Shown: positions 1 to 10,573, counted from the stretch's first letter. The stretch: DNA of 64,000 nt from Candidatus Fukatsuia symbiotica (GCF_003122425.1 NZ_CP021659.1:1984001-2048000); one strand, 5' to 3'. Notes: a model not told the origin generated them from the sequence alone. Translations and numbers: made by a program.

Positions 1-1
1 G

Positions 2-322
2 TTGTACAACAATTGGAATTTATCAGGGGAAAGAGCGATGGCCGCCCGTCGAGCCTTAGAGAAAGGTGGGTTAGACGGTACGCATCTTTTACAAATCAAT
101 GCTATGGCTGATCAAATGCTACTTGATGAAGAAAATCCTCTGGGAGCGGCGAACCGCCGTATTGAAATCATGGTGTTAACTAAAGCGGCGACCGCAACCC
201 TCTATCAATTTTTTGGTGACCATGGAATAAAAACGATTAAAACGGTGACAGAGAAAGCCGAAACGATTAAAACAGGGGCAGAACAGGCTGAAGAACTGGA
301 AGAATCGGAAGAAGCGGCGTAA
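2..322 (+). CDS. MotB-like flagellar motor protein, C-terminal part (truncated by window edge)
   Basis: The frame is open to the left edge, so only the last ~106 residues are visible. They carry the end of an OmpA/MotB peptidoglycan-binding domain: NNWNLSGERA, then an arginine-rich helix, GLDGTHLLQINAMAD, and the closing NRRIEIMVL motif. In MotB and LafU this domain anchors the flagellar stator to the wall. A charged, Glu-rich tail (EQAEELEESEEAA) follows the domain. No other motility gene lies in the window, because a small unknown gene and an IS200 element follow. A T6SS-linked or other OmpA-like protein is an alternative. Confidence 0.65.
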   Translation: MYNNWNLSGERAMAARRALEKGGLDGTHLLQINAMADQMLLDEENPLGAANRRIEIMVLTKAATATLYQFFGDHGIKTIKTVTEKAETIKTGAEQAEELEESEEAA

Positions 323-330
323 TACAACCG

Positions 331-354
331 GTCAAGGGGCTTTCTCCCCTTGAC
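331..354. terminator. Hairpin between convergent genes
   Basis: A perfect 9-bp stem (GTCAAGGGG / CCCCTTGAC) with a 6-nt loop lies between the convergent stops at 322 and 363. Neither strand has a following T-run, so it is a plausible but weak bidirectional terminator. Confidence 0.45.
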
Positions 355-362
355 AACCGAAA

Positions 363-626
363 TTAATGATGCCATAGCTCCTGAATCAAACTACGGACAC
401 GAACTTTAGACGCAGTCGCAACCCGTGCAATAATACGATTAGCACTCAGTTCTGACACTTCGGTGTTCCATTCATCAAATGAATGTTCCGAATAACTGTC
501 ATTAAAAACTTTTTTTATTGATGATTCAGCTGTAGACATCTCAGTAAAAATTTTAGTATTGACTAAACATTTAGCGATAATTGAAACCTTTTTTACAACA
601 ATTTGCTTCATAAAAACTTTTTTCAT
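363..626 (-). CDS. Small hypothetical protein (87 aa)
   Basis: I do not recognise a family. The ATG at 626 is preceded by a good ribosome binding site (GAGGAT, about 6 nt upstream), which argues that it is translated. The N-terminus is basic and hydrophobic, the middle is rich in Ser and Glu (EMSTAESSIKK), and the end is arginine-rich (NRIIARVATASKVRVRSL). There is no clear membrane segment or cysteine motif. It sits alone between the MotB-like gene and an IS200 copy, typical of accessory sequence. It could be a remnant of a longer gene. Confidence 0.4.
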   Translation of the reverse strand: MKKVFMKQIVVKKVSIIAKCLVNTKIFTEMSTAESSIKKVFNDSYSEHSFDEWNTEVSELSANRIIARVATASKVRVRSLIQELWHH

Positions 627-702
627 ATTTTATCCTCAAATCCCGGCATCGCATTTTAGCACAATTAATGTACACCTGCTGACATATTCCGGTGCTTTTT
701 TC

Positions 703-774
703 TTAGAACCTGTTCTAAATCTCTTGTGCTCGCTGATACTTCGTTAAAAACGGGCTCAAATACTCAGTAAATAT
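703..774 (+). repeat. R1 dispersed repeat, left part (split by IS200)
   Basis: It begins with the R1 terminus (TTAGAACCTGTTCTAAATCT) and continues as the copy at 38900-39044 does. At about 774 it is broken by the IS200-type element and resumes at about 1376. Confidence 0.75.
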
Positions 775-1372
775 CCCCCGGCAAAGCCGGGGGCTTTAAT
801 TATTAGCCCTAGAAGAGGCCAACAAACCTTGAACCGCCTGAAGGCGGTCATTACATCCTAAGCTTCAATTGTTCATAATGATTGTCTTGTTTTTCTTGGT
901 ATCGAATGTAAGCTCGTATCAGCTCTTCGTTCAAACCCACTGTAGATACAAAGTAACCTCTAGCCCAAAAATTCTCACCACTATAATTCCGGACTTTACC
1001 CATAAACCGTCGTACGATTGAGATTGCACTTTTTCCTTTTAGATAACCCATTACATATGACACTGAATATTTCGGCGGAATACTTATGCAAATATGGATA
1101 TGATCAATCATCAAATGTCCTTCAATAATTTTGCATTCCTTCTGACTTGCTAACTCGTGAAACATCTCACCGAGATGCTTTCTAATTTCACCAAATATTG
1201 TTTTTTTACGGCCTTTCGGGATAAAAACAATGTGATACTTACAATCCCATTTCGTATGGCTAAGACTCTGGTAATCTTTCATTTGAATTTCCTATCTCTT
1301 GGTCGAGATAGAAGATTCGGGTGACCGCACCACACGGTCAAACCTTACGGAGTCCCCCGGCAAAGCCGGGGG
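775..1372 (-). mobile_element. IS200/IS605-family insertion sequence (IS200-like)
   Basis: A single Y1 transposase gene is flanked by two identical 19-nt hairpins, CCCCCGGCAAAGCCGGGGG, at 775-793 and 1354-1372. Further hairpins lie just inside: ACCGCC-tga-AGGCGGT next to the transposase stop and TGACCG-n7-CGGTCA near 1322-1340. Subterminal hairpins of this kind are what single-strand-transposing IS200 elements use instead of inverted repeats. The element interrupts an R1 repeat, so it arrived after R1. The exact end bases are estimated. Confidence 0.8.
851..1282 (-). CDS. tnpA: IS200-family Y1 (HUH) transposase TnpA
   Basis: 143 aa, full length for IS200-type TnpA. The HUH metal-binding motif is HIH at residues 61-63 (MIDHIHICI). 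The C-terminal helix carries the likely nucleophilic tyrosine, Y125 (AYIRYQEKQ). N-terminal KWDCKYHIVFIPKGR is typical of the family. The enzyme cuts and rejoins single-stranded DNA at the element's hairpin ends through a 5'-phosphotyrosine bond. No frame damage is visible, so the copy could still be active. Confidence 0.93.
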   Translation of the reverse strand: MKDYQSLSHTKWDCKYHIVFIPKGRKKTIFGEIRKHLGEMFHELASQKECKIIEGHLMIDHIHICISIPPKYSVSYVMGYLKGKSAISIVRRFMGKVRNYSGENFWARGYFVSTVGLNEELIRAYIRYQEKQDNHYEQLKLRM

Positions 1373-1375
1373 ATT

Positions 1376-1475
1376 ACCTAATTTTATTTACTCTATGTAA
1401 ATATGTAAACTGCGCTTTTTCGCCCATTTTTTCCTCGTCTGAGCGTCACTCAAAAAGATTGGGAATAGGTTCTTA
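1376..1475 (+). repeat. R1 dispersed repeat, right part
   Basis: Continues the R1 copy split by IS200: CTGCGCTTTTTCGCCCATTT, then TTTCCTCGTCTGAG, ending AGATTGGGAATAGGTTCTTA. It ends 7 nt from the bioA stop. Confidence 0.75.
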
Positions 1476-1481
1476 TTAGAC

Positions 1482-2816
1482 TTATTCTACACGATAAGCG
1501 GAATACGCTTTGCCCTCGACACGTTTCAGTATAGTCACTATGGCATCAGTTAGCTGCCGCAGCTGCGGGGGCTGAATAATATACGGAGGCATCAAATAAA
1601 TCAGCTTACCAAAAGGTCGGATCCATACCCCTTGTGCGACAAATTCGCGTTGTACCTCTGCGATATTGACCCTTTCTTTCATTTCTACCACACCGATAGC
1701 GCCTAACACGCGAACATCTGCCACTGTCTGTTGTTCCTTTAACGGTGATAATGCTTGCCATAACTGAGTTTCGATGGCTTTAACCTGCTGTTGCCAATGG
1801 TTCTGTGCCAGTAAATCCAGGTTGGCATTTGCTACCGAACAAGCCAGCGGGTTAGCCATAAAAGTGGGGCCGTGCATGAAACATCTGGCTTCGCCCAGGC
1901 TGATGGTTTCAGCAATCTGACGGGTGGTCAAAGTAGCGGCAAGCGTCATATAACCTCCGGTCAGTGCTTTGCCTAAGCAAAGAATATCTGGCTCAATAGC
2001 AGCGTGTTCACAGGCAAATAGTTTGCCGCTACGCCCAAAACCGGTGGCGATTTCATCAGCGATTAACAGGATCTGGTATTGATCGCAAAGTTCTCTCACT
2101 CGTTTTAAATAATCTGGATGGTAGAAACGCATACCACCGGCGCCTTGCACAATAGGTTCAACAATGACCGCCGCAATCTCATCAGCGTGACATGCCATCA
2201 TAGTGGTAAAGTCGCTGATATCTTGCTCATCCCAATTCTCTTGTACCCTGCCTTCTTTAAAGCGAGATAGTGCCGGTGCTGTGGCAAACAGGTTTTCTTT
2301 TAGATAACCCCGATAAAGATGATGCATGGAATTTTGCGGATCACATACTGACATGGCAGCAAAAGTATCTCCGTGATAGCTATGGCGTAGTGCCAATATA
2401 CGTTGACGTTTCTCCCCTTTGGCTTGCCAATATTGCAACGCCATTTTCAATGCAACCTCTACCGCGACCGATCCTGAATCCGCCAAAAAAACGGTTTGCA
2501 ACGATTTAGCGGTGATGTCTATTAACTTGCGACACAGTGTGATTGCTGGCAGATGGGTAATGCCACCAAACATGACATGGGACATTTTTTTCAGCTGTTG
2601 GCACACAGCATCATTCAGTATTGGATGATTATAGCCATGAATGGCAGCCCACCATGAAGACATGCCATCAATTAAATGCTGATCGTTATCCAAATGTAAT
2701 TCGACGCCATCGGCAGCAATGACCGCATAACAGGGAAGTGGATCACTCATCGAGGTGTAGGGATGCCAGATATGGCGCCGATCAAACGCGCGATCTTCAG
2801 GTTTAATAACATTCAT
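1482..2816 (-). CDS. bioA: Adenosylmethionine-8-amino-7-oxononanoate aminotransferase
   Basis: A PLP enzyme that moves the amino group of S-adenosylmethionine onto KAPA to give DAPA, the third step from pimeloyl thioester to biotin. 444 aa against about 429 in E. coli. The class III aminotransferase features are intact: WHPYTSM near residue 17, SYHGDT near 147, the PLP-binding ADE near 253 and the Schiff-base lysine K283 in CLGKALTGG. The C-terminus is slightly extended ([10 protein letters not shown]) and stops beside an R1 repeat end. It is divergent from bioBFCD across the shared BirA operator, the normal enterobacterial layout. Confidence 0.97.
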   Translation of the reverse strand: MNVIKPEDRAFDRRHIWHPYTSMSDPLPCYAVIAADGVELHLDNDQHLIDGMSSWWAAIHGYNHPILNDAVCQQLKKMSHVMFGGITHLPAITLCRKLIDITAKSLQTVFLADSGSVAVEVALKMALQYWQAKGEKRQRILALRHSYHGDTFAAMSVCDPQNSMHHLYRGYLKENLFATAPALSRFKEGRVQENWDEQDISDFTTMMACHADEIAAVIVEPIVQGAGGMRFYHPDYLKRVRELCDQYQILLIADEIATGFGRSGKLFACEHAAIEPDILCLGKALTGGYMTLAATLTTRQIAETISLGEARCFMHGPTFMANPLACSVANANLDLLAQNHWQQQVKAIETQLWQALSPLKEQQTVADVRVLGAIGVVEMKERVNIAEVQREFVAQGVWIRPFGKLIYLMPPYIIQPPQLRQLTDAIVTILKRVEGKAYSAYRVE

Positions 2817-2817
2817 A

Positions 2818-2848
2818 TGTAAACAATAATATATTTAATTGGTTGACA
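2818..2848. promoter_or_regulatory. BirA operator (bioO) between bioA and bioB
   Basis: TGTAAACA - 15 bp - GGTTGACA, an imperfect inverted repeat. The arms (8 bp) and spacer (15 bp) have the same geometry as E. coli bioO, whose arms are TGTAAACC and GGTTTACA. The biotinyl-AMP form of BirA would repress both divergent promoters here. One base in each arm differs from the E. coli form. Confidence 0.8.
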
Positions 2849-2870
2849 GTATATCGCCTTCACTTAAACT
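2843..2870 (+). promoter_or_regulatory. Candidate rightward bio promoter
   Basis: A consensus -35 TTGACA (2843-2848) overlaps the right operator arm. TAAACT (2865-2870) lies 16 bp downstream as a possible -10. This fits repression of bioBFCD by bound BirA. The -10 is only a 4/6 match. Confidence 0.5.
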
Positions 2871-2899
2871 AACGAAAATTTTATTTTGGAGATACCCTG

Positions 2900-3876
2900 A
2901 TGGGAAATCGTAGACAATGGACAATCGAACAAGCTGAGGTGTTGTTTGCTCAACCTCTACTGGAATTGTTGTTTACTGCTCAGAATGTCCATCGTCAGTA
3001 TTTTGATCCACAGCAAATACAAGTGAGTAGCTTACTGTCGATAAAAACGGGGGCTTGTCCCGAAGACTGCAAATATTGTCCACAAAGCGCGCGCTATAAA
3101 ACCGGACTAGAAAATAAACCGTTAATGCAGGTTGAACAAGTGCTAGTAGCAGCGCGTGCCGCCAAAGCTGCGGGTGCCACTCGTTTTTGTATGGGGGCGG
3201 CTTGGAAAAGCCCTCACAAACGTGCTATGCCATATCTGCAACAAATGATCCAGGAAGTGAAAGAATTGGGGATGGAAACCTGTATGACACTGGGTGAATT
3301 GGATACTGATCAGGCTCAGTGTTTAGCCAGTGCTGGTCTGGATTATTACAATCATAATCTGGATACTTCACCCGAATTTTACCGTGACATCATCACCACT
3401 CGCAGTTATCAACAACGCTTAGACACCTTGCATGAAGTGCGCAATGCTGGCATCAAAGTTTGCTGTGGCGGTATTGTCGGCTTAGGTGAAAAAGTACGTG
3501 ATCGCGCCAGTTTACTGGTACAACTGGCTAATCTAGACGCCCCCCGGATAGCATACCTATCAATATGCTCGTCAAAGTGAAGGGAACACCGTTAGAAAGT
3601 AATCCAGATGTGTCCGCTTTTGCTTTTATCCGTACCATCGCAGTAGCACGTATTATGATGCCAACCTCATATGTTCGTCTTTCTGCTGGACGTGAACAAA
3701 TGAATGAACAAACTCAAGCTATGTGTTTTATGGCGGGAGCGAATTCCATTTTTTATGGTCGACAATTGCTTACAACAGCGAATCCTGATGAAGATAAAGA
3801 TCGTCAGTTATTTAGCACATTGGGTTTGTATCCACACAGAAACAAGGTATCTAATGAGTTGGCAACAGAAAATTGA
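2900..3876 (+). CDS. bioB: Biotin synthase, frameshifted as read (1 base missing in a C run at 3540-3545)
   Basis: A radical-SAM enzyme that inserts sulfur into dethiobiotin. The first frame (2900-3580) holds the 4Fe-4S motif C53-x3-C57-x2-C60 (CPEDCKYC) and runs to ANLDAP. It then leaves frame inside a six-C run. A seventh C would give [16 protein letters not shown] and join the second part, which keeps [24 protein letters not shown] to ENPDEDKD-type sequence. The restored protein is about 325 aa, shorter than E. coli (346) because the usual C-terminal tail is missing. The stop overlaps the bioF start by 23 nt. The ATG is preceded by GGAG. Either a disabling mutation or a homopolymer miscall is possible. 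Confidence 0.85.
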
Positions 3877-5005
3877 ACAAAGCCTACAGCAACGTCATGC
3901 CGCGGTTACCTATCGTACTCGTCAGTTAAATCAAGGTAGCACCGGACGTTGCTTGCGGATTGATAACCAATCCTATATCAATTTTTCCAGTAACGATTAT
4001 TTGGGATTGAGTCATGATAAATCAGTCATTGCCGCTTGGAGGAAAGGATCACGCTGTTATGGTGTCGGCAGTGGTGGCTCTGGTCATATTACCGGTTACA
4101 TGCAACCCCATGCTGAGCTTGAACAACAATTAGCCGATTGGTTAGCCTATCCAAGAGCTTTACTGTTTATTTCTGGCTATGCGGCTAATCAAGCATTATT
4201 AGCCTCCCTCACTGCCGCTGGCGATCGCATATTGGCCGATCGATTAAGTCATGCTTCGTTATTGGAAGCGGCAGTCAATTCAGCCGCGCAACTACGGCGC
4301 TTCCATCATAATCAGCCAGATGCTTTGCAAAGACTATTGGATAAACCTTGTGATGGTCAGACCTTGGTGATCACGGAAGGGATCTTTAGTATGGATGGTG
4401 ATAGCGCACCACTGAGCCAGTTGCAAGCACAGACAATCGCGGCGGGAGGTTGGTTGCTGGTCGATGATGCACATGGCATTGGTACGCGTGGAGAACAAGG
4501 ACGTGGCAGTTGCTGGCAGCAAAAAATAAAACCTGAACTGTTGGTGATAACCTTCGGTAAAGCCTTTGGTTTAAGTGGTGCCGCTGTGTTGTGTCAACAC
4601 GAGGTTGCCGAATATTTATTGCAGTTTGCGCGTCATCTGATTTACAGCACGGCCATGCCGCCTGCTCAGGCTTGTGCTTTGCAGGCAGCTCTGATTCGTA
4701 TCCAGCAAGGTGATGATCTACGTGATCGACTACAGCAGCGTATTAAGCAGTTCCGCCACGGTGCGGCGAATTTGTCTTTGGGCTTAGGTCGGTCTGATAG
4801 CGCCATTCAGCCACTGTGGGTCGGTGATAATCAATCCGCATTAGAACTGGTCCATAATTTGCGCAAACGTGGGCTATGGCTCACGGCGATCCGTCCCCCG
4901 ACTGTCCCGCTAAACACGGCTAGATTGCGTATTACCCTGAGTGCAGCTCATCAGGCGAGTGATATTGATGATTTACTGGAGGCATTAAATGCAATCGACC
5001 GTTGA
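3854..5005 (+). CDS. bioF: 8-amino-7-oxononanoate synthase
   Basis: A PLP enzyme condensing pimeloyl-ACP/CoA with alanine to form KAPA. I chose the ATG at 3854 because [14 protein letters not shown] matches the family N-terminus; upstream in-frame sequence is bioB read in another frame. From there it is 383 aa, the usual length. Visible features are [10 protein letters not shown], the glycine-rich [32 protein letters not shown] and the PLP lysine K236 in TFGKAFG. It overlaps bioC by 17 nt, implying translational coupling. Confidence 0.96.
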   Translation: MSWQQKIEQSLQQRHAAVTYRTRQLNQGSTGRCLRIDNQSYINFSSNDYLGLSHDKSVIAAWRKGSRCYGVGSGGSGHITGYMQPHAELEQQLADWLAYPRALLFISGYAANQALLASLTAAGDRILADRLSHASLLEAAVNSAAQLRRFHHNQPDALQRLLDKPCDGQTLVITEGIFSMDGDSAPLSQLQAQTIAAGGWLLVDDAHGIGTRGEQGRGSCWQQKIKPELLVITFGKAFGLSGAAVLCQHEVAEYLLQFARHLIYSTAMPPAQACALQAALIRIQQGDDLRDRLQQRIKQFRHGAANLSLGLGRSDSAIQPLWVGDNQSALELVHNLRKRGLWLTAIRPPTVPLNTARLRITLSAAHQASDIDDLLEALNAIDR

Positions 5006-5774
5006 TAAATCATCAGCTACTGACAATATTGATAAACAGGCCATTGCGGCGGCATTCAGCCGGGCAGCGGTAAGCTATGATTCTGTGGCACAATTACAGC
5101 AAAAAACCGGCAAGTTGTTGCTACGTATCGGTTGCCAACATCCGGGCACAGTCGTATTGGATGTGGGTTGTGGAACGGGTTATTTTAGCCAAAAATGGCG
5201 TGCATCAGGCAAAAAAGTGATAGCGTTAGATCTCGCTGAAGGCATGTTACAACAGGCACGCCGACAACAGGCAGCGGATGTTTATTTGCTTGCAGATATG
5301 GAAAAAATTCCTTTATCAGATAAAAAAGTCGACATTTGCTTCAGTAACTTAGCGGTGCAATGGTGTCACAGTTTGGATGCTGTATTGGCAGAATGGTATC
5401 GCGTGACGCATTCCGGAGGTGTTATTTTGTTCTCTACATTATCAGCAGGATCATTAGATGAACTCAGACAAGCCTGGCAAAGCGTCGACGGTTATCATCA
5501 TGTCAATGATTTTCTTACCCTAAGCCAAATTCATGTGGCCTGTTCACATTACCCTCATCATTTACACCATCGTTTACAGCAACTCTTCTTTCCTGATGTG
5601 GTTACGCTGATGCGTTCACTACAGGGTATCGGTGCTACGCATTTGCACCATGGACGAAAACAAGGGCTAACCGGACGCCAGCATTTAACTGCACTTCAGG
5701 CAGCTTATCCGTCTGTAGTAGGACGTTATCCACTCAGTTATCAACTCGTTTACGGGGTGATTTATCGTGATTAA
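4989..5774 (+). CDS. bioC: Malonyl-ACP O-methyltransferase
   Basis: A SAM-dependent methyltransferase that caps malonyl-ACP so that fatty-acid synthesis can build the pimeloyl chain. 261 aa, near the E. coli 251. Motif I is [11 protein letters not shown] near residue 57, followed by the acidic strand end [11 protein letters not shown]. It shares SNLAVQW and [14 protein letters not shown] with BioC proteins. It overlaps bioF upstream and bioD downstream (8 nt). Confidence 0.95.
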   Translation: MQSTVDKSSATDNIDKQAIAAAFSRAAVSYDSVAQLQQKTGKLLLRIGCQHPGTVVLDVGCGTGYFSQKWRASGKKVIALDLAEGMLQQARRQQAADVYLLADMEKIPLSDKKVDICFSNLAVQWCHSLDAVLAEWYRVTHSGGVILFSTLSAGSLDELRQAWQSVDGYHHVNDFLTLSQIHVACSHYPHHLHHRLQQLFFPDVVTLMRSLQGIGATHLHHGRKQGLTGRQHLTALQAAYPSVVGRYPLSYQLVYGVIYRD

Positions 5775-6447
5775 GCGCTGGTTTATCACGGGTACCGATA
5801 CTGGGATTGGTAAAACTGTTGCCAGTTGTGCGCTATTACAAGCGGCTAACAAACAGGGGTATTACACTGCCGGATATAAACCCGTGGCTTCTGGCAGTGT
5901 GATCACAGCGGCAGGTATACGTAATAGTGATGCGCTGGCGTTACAGGCTAACAGCAATCAGCGACTAACCTATTCACAGGTTAATCCATTGGCATTTATC
6001 GAAGCCACATCACCGCATATTGCCTGCGAGTCAGAGAAACGAGCTATCGAATTAGCTGAATTATCACAAGGATTACGGCAACTGGAAAACAGAGCTAATT
6101 GGCTAGTCATTGAAGGCGCGGGTGGTTGGTTTACACCGTTATCGGCACAAATTACCTTTGCCGATTGGGTTAAACAGGAAGCATTGCCCGTAATATTAGT
6201 GATCGGTATAAAATTGGGAGCAATCAATCATGCTTTGCTCACAGCACAGGCGATTGAACTTGCCGGCTTAACTCTAGCGGGTTGGATCGCCAATCATATC
6301 GACCCCACGGCTGAACGACAGCAAGAATATCTCTTCACCTTAACGACTCGACTTACTGCCCCATTGCTCGGTATCATCCCTTATCTCACATCTATAGACC
6401 GACAAGTGATGGGTGATTATCTCAATATTCACTTATTAGACTTCTAG
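5767..6447 (+). CDS. bioD: Dethiobiotin synthetase
   Basis: An ATP-dependent carboxylase closing the ureido ring of DAPA. 226 aa, normal length. The GTG start at 5767 lies inside the bioC end. The P-loop GTDTGIGKT is near the N-terminus, then YKPVASG, the catalytic-site sequence VIEGAGGWFTPL and GWIANHI. The last residues (HLLDF) and stop are encoded by TTAGACTTCTAG, which resembles the R2 repeat terminus, so the native tail may have been replaced. Confidence 0.95.
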   Translation: MIKRWFITGTDTGIGKTVASCALLQAANKQGYYTAGYKPVASGSVITAAGIRNSDALALQANSNQRLTYSQVNPLAFIEATSPHIACESEKRAIELAELSQGLRQLENRANWLVIEGAGGWFTPLSAQITFADWVKQEALPVILVIGIKLGAINHALLTAQAIELAGLTLAGWIANHIDPTAERQQEYLFTLTTRLTAPLLGIIPYLTSIDRQVMGDYLNIHLLDF

Positions 6448-6488
6448 GAACGGGTTCTTACAAAGCAGTAGCGAGTGGGTGTGATATG

Positions 6489-7525
6489 CTAGCGACAACT
6501 CTTTGGCTGGATTTCCTCTTCTGGGTAGTGAGCGGTGGCTATCCAGGCCGCACAGAATAAGATTAAACGGGCAAAAAAATAGAAAAAGGCCATCAAACCT
6601 AGTACTGAGCCAAAAGCAGCCCCTGAAGGTGAGCTGGCAAGGCGGGGTAACATCATGGTCATGACAAGTTTGATGATCTCAAAGCCGATGGCAGCAATAA
6701 GCGTACCTCGTAATAAGGCTTTTTTTTGCGGTTTATGACGCGGCAGTATCCACAAAATCCAAATGAATAATAAACAGTTGGCAGTAATAGAAATTGTCAG
6801 CGTAATCAAGGTCAGTGCTGGGCGTAGCCACTCAATACCGCCTAAACCCAATGCGTTGACAATAGCCGCTTGCGCTGAACCCGCGATCGATGTAAGCGAC
6901 AGTGTTATGATCAGGGCGATGATCAGTCCGATCAATGAGACAAAATCACGGAGATAACGGAAATAAAATTTTTCTTTATCGTGAACGTTACGCTCCCAAA
7001 CATCGCGTGATTGTGCCCGGATCGCCTCACGTAGATTGCCTATCCAACAAATGCCAGAATAAAGCGCGATAGCTAAACCGGTTAGCCCGACGGTCGTGCG
7101 TTGTTTCACCGCAGTATTAACCGTATTTTTTAACGTTGTCGCTAGCATGGGATCACTGATGCTATTAACGATTCTATTAATTAATTCGGCGAGCAGGTAG
7201 GGATTGGAAGCCAAAAAAAAACCCGCTGCCGCAAAAGAAACCATTAAAATCGGGATCAAAGACAAAAAAGAAAAGTAGGTAATAGCGGCACCAAATTGGC
7301 TACCCAAGCGATCGTTAAATCGATCTGTAGTACGTATTATATGGGCAACAGGTGAATACCTTTTGATCCGTTGATTCAAACGGGTAAAAATGGAAATGGC
7401 CTGTCTACTCTTTTGTATACCACCTTGTACACCACTTTGTATGCCCTCGGTGAGGGAGGGGGAAGTCGCTCCTTGTATTTTTTTGTAGTAAATAAAATCT
7501 GATTATTTTTAGATGCGTTACGCAT
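6489..7525 (-). CDS. yhjD: YhjD, inner-membrane YihY/BrkB-family protein, frameshifted near its start
   Basis: A multi-pass membrane protein of the YihY/BrkB family; the E. coli orthologue YhjD is linked to lipid A export suppressor phenotypes. The body matches YhjD closely: NDRLGSQFGAAITYFSFLSL, LYSGICWIGNLREAIRAQSR, SPSGAAFGSVLGLMAFFYFF. The body frame has no ATG; its only standard start is TTG at 7379, which would cut the N-terminus. Coding-like sequence continues upstream in frame to about 7480. An ATG at 7525 with a strong GAGGAATT site reads MRNASKNNQILFTTKK, then falls out of frame at a seven-T run (7478-7484, plus strand). One more base would fuse the two into about 345 aa; E. coli has 337. 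Confidence 0.85.
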
Positions 7526-7572
7526 AATTCCTCATCCGGCAAGCTAACCGCTACTAAGCATAAAAGTCACAT

Positions 7573-7708
7573 TAGACTTCTTGTAAAACCGGAGTTCGTT
7601 ACGTGAAGTCAAGACGCCTAGCGTGCAGCAACCTCAGCAGTACATGAAGATTGCGAGCACCACGTAACGCAGAATTTGCAACACGTAGTCGATTTTGCAA
7701 GAAGTCTA
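7573..7708. repeat. R2 dispersed repeat, full copy (136 bp)
   Basis: Bounded by TAGACTTCTTGTAAAACC and its inverse TTTTGCAAGAAGTCTA. It contains GTGAAGTCAAGACG and ACGCAGAATTTGCAAC, both shared with the copy at 63780-63911. It fills most of the yhjD-secA gap and probably arrived as a non-autonomous element. No gene is seen in it. Confidence 0.75.
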
Positions 7709-7755
7709 TTAAGGATCCTGTAACATTAGCTCTTTATCCGCGAGATACCAAAAAA

Positions 7756-10485
7756 TTATTTTTTTAAACGACCGTGGCATTGTTTATATTTTTTTCTGGA
7801 ACCACAAGGGCAAGGATCATTACGGCCCACTTTACCTTCAATCTCTATCCGTGTTATTTCTTTAGATGACATCAGTGCACTGCTATCATTTGGATGACTT
7901 AATTGTTGCTGGCTCACTAGGTGATCGGCATCTTCACGATATTGTAACTCTAGCGCAGCGACCTCCTCCGGCACATGTACCTGTAATTTGCTTAACACGC
8001 TGATGACTTCATATTCCAGTAATTCCAGCATAGCGGAAAACATCGCGAAAGATTCACGTTTGTATTCCTGTTTTGGATCTTTTTGCGCATAGCCACGCAG
8101 ATGAATGCCCTGACGTAGGTAATCCATCGCCGCTAGATGTTCTTTCCATAGCGAGTCCAGTGTTTGTAGCATTACCCCTTTTGCAACGTTACGTATTGTT
8201 TCGCTACCAACAATTTCTTCTTTTTGTCGGTATTGCTCAATCGAGTACTGAAGAACACGTTCACGTAGTGTTTCTTCATCTAATGGTTGCTCGCTTGGCA
8301 GTTTTTTATTTGTTAACCAAGAAGCAATGGGTATATCGAGGTCGAAATCGTTTTTCAGACGTTGTTCCAATCCGCAGATATCCCACATTTCTTCCATCGA
8401 CTGGGGCGGAATGAAGTGATTAATGGTAAGCGTGAATACGTCTTCACGAATGCTGTTTATGGTTTCACTCACATCTGAAGCATCTAACAACTCGTTACGT
8501 TGACTATAAATAGCACGTCGTTGATCGTTAGCAACATCATCGTATTCTAGCAATTGCTTACGCATATCAAAGTTACGACTTTCTACTTTACGTTGCGCGT
8601 TAGCAATCGCCTTTGTGACCCACGGATGCTCAATGGCTTCACCGGGCTCCATTCCCAGCTTACGCATCATGCCAGATACACGATCAGAAGCGAAAATACG
8701 CATCAAAGTATCTTCCATCGATAGGTAAAAACGCGAAGAGCCAGCATCTCCCTGACGACCTGCACGACCACGAAGTTGATTATCAATGCGACGTGATTCG
8801 TGGCGCTCAGTACCAATAATATGTAAGCCACCGGATGCCAGCACAGCATTATGACGGATTTGCCAGGCGGTTTTAATGGCATCGATTTGCTCTTGTGATG
8901 GATCATCCAGTAGAGTAATTTCACTTTGCCAACTACCACCCAATACGATATCAGTCCCTCGTCCCGCCATATTAGTAGCAATAGTGACCGCCCCAGGTTG
9001 CCCCGCTTGCGCGATAATTTCCGCTTCCGTCGCATGAAATTTGGCATTCAGTACTTTATGTGCAACACCGGCCTGGCTTAATTGGGCAGAGACCATTTCA
9101 GATTTTTCAATTGAGATGGTTCCCACCAGCACCGGTTGTCCATTGGCGGTACGTTCGCGGATATCTTCAATAATCGCCCCTATTTTTTCCCTCTCGGACA
9201 TATAGACTAAGTCGGCCAGATCTTTACGCACCATCGGACGGTTAGTGGGCACCACTATAGTATCTAGTTTATAAATTGAACTAAATTCAAACGCTTCGGT
9301 GTCTGCAGTACCCGTCATTCCCGCCAGTTTCTCATAGAGACGGAAGTAATTTTGGAAAGTAATGGAAGCCAATGTTTGGTTTTCGTTCTGAATGCTAACA
9401 CCTTCTTTCGATTCAACCGCCTGATGCAAGCCATCCGACCAGCGACGTCCTTGCATGGTGCGCCCCGTATGCTCATCGACAATGATCACTTCACCGTCTT
9501 TAACGATGTAATCAACATCGCGTGTAAACAAAACATGCGCGCGTAGTGCAGCAGTAACATGATGCATCAGCATAATATTGGTTGCAGAATAAAGAGATTC
9601 GCCTTCCTGCATGATATCGGCATCGATTAACATGTGTTCAATCAGGATCAACCCACGTTCAGTTAAATGTACCTGGCGTGCTTTTTCATCAACAGAAAAA
9701 TGGCCTTCGCCCTGAAAGGTTTCAGAATCTTCTTTTTCCTGGCGGATAAGTTTTGGGATCAGTTTATCAATTCTGAGATACATGTCCGAGCTGTCTTCCG
9801 CTGGACCCGAAATGATAAGCGGAGTACGGGCTTCATCAATCAAGATGGAGTCAACTTCATCGACCAGTGCATAATATAGTTCACGTTGTACGCGTTCTTG
9901 TGGGCTGAAAGCCATATTATCGCGCAGATAGTCAAAACCATATTCGTTGTTGGTACCGTAGGTGATATCTGCAGCATAGGCTTCACGTTTGGCGGATGCT
10001 TGCATGCCTGACATATTAATCCCGACACTCAGACCGAGAAACTCAAACAATGGACGATTATTTTCAGCGTCACGTTGTGCTAGATAATCGTTGACGGTGA
10101 CAACATGAACACCACGACCACCCAAAGCATTGAGATAAGCAGGCAGTGTTGCTGTTAATGTTTTACCTTCACCGGTACGCATTTCTGCAATACAGCGCTC
10201 ATTGAGCACCATTCCGCCGATTAATTGCACATCGAAATGGCGCATACCGAATACCCGTTTACTGGCTTCACGAACAACCGCAAAAGCCTCCGGTATCAGG
10301 TTTTCCAATGTTTCATTTTTTGACAAACGTGCGCGGAATTCATCGGTTTTAGCACGCAGTTGCTGATCAGGTAATTTTGCAATTTCTGGCTCCATACGAT
10401 TGATAAAATCAACCATTTTGTGCATACGGCGTAAGGTACGATCATTACGGCTGCCAAACATTTTGGTGAGTAATTTAATTAGCAT
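7756..10485 (-). CDS. secA: Preprotein translocase ATPase SecA
   Basis: The motor ATPase that drives preproteins through SecYEG. 909 aa, the usual enterobacterial size (E. coli 901). Visible features are Walker A in [13 protein letters not shown], the [15 protein letters not shown] helicase motif, [25 protein letters not shown] and GRAGRQGD. The C-terminal zinc-binding [14 protein letters not shown] contacts SecB and phospholipid. In E. coli secM lies just upstream; here that ~200-bp gap holds no SecM-like frame or GIRAGP arrest motif, so SecM-based control appears absent. Confidence 0.99.
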   Translation of the reverse strand: MLIKLLTKMFGSRNDRTLRRMHKMVDFINRMEPEIAKLPDQQLRAKTDEFRARLSKNETLENLIPEAFAVVREASKRVFGMRHFDVQLIGGMVLNERCIAEMRTGEGKTLTATLPAYLNALGGRGVHVVTVNDYLAQRDAENNRPLFEFLGLSVGINMSGMQASAKREAYAADITYGTNNEYGFDYLRDNMAFSPQERVQRELYYALVDEVDSILIDEARTPLIISGPAEDSSDMYLRIDKLIPKLIRQEKEDSETFQGEGHFSVDEKARQVHLTERGLILIEHMLIDADIMQEGESLYSATNIMLMHHVTAALRAHVLFTRDVDYIVKDGEVIIVDEHTGRTMQGRRWSDGLHQAVESKEGVSIQNENQTLASITFQNYFRLYEKLAGMTGTADTEAFEFSSIYKLDTIVVPTNRPMVRKDLADLVYMSEREKIGAIIEDIRERTANGQPVLVGTISIEKSEMVSAQLSQAGVAHKVLNAKFHATEAEIIAQAGQPGAVTIATNMAGRGTDIVLGGSWQSEITLLDDPSQEQIDAIKTAWQIRHNAVLASGGLHIIGTERHESRRIDNQLRGRAGRQGDAGSSRFYLSMEDTLMRIFASDRVSGMMRKLGMEPGEAIEHPWVTKAIANAQRKVESRNFDMRKQLLEYDDVANDQRRAIYSQRNELLDASDVSETINSIREDVFTLTINHFIPPQSMEEMWDICGLEQRLKNDFDLDIPIASWLTNKKLPSEQPLDEETLRERVLQYSIEQYRQKEEIVGSETIRNVAKGVMLQTLDSLWKEHLAAMDYLRQGIHLRGYAQKDPKQEYKRESFAMFSAMLELLEYEVISVLSKLQVHVPEEVAALELQYREDADHLVSQQQLSHPNDSSALMSSKEITRIEIEGKVGRNDPCPCGSRKKYKQCHGRLKK

Positions 10486-10573
10486 AATTCTTAATGTCTC
10501 TTACAATGCCGCTAAACGGGCGATCAAAGGTTATATTGACCCCTTGCTTAACCTACTGCGTGGTGTGAGAACG

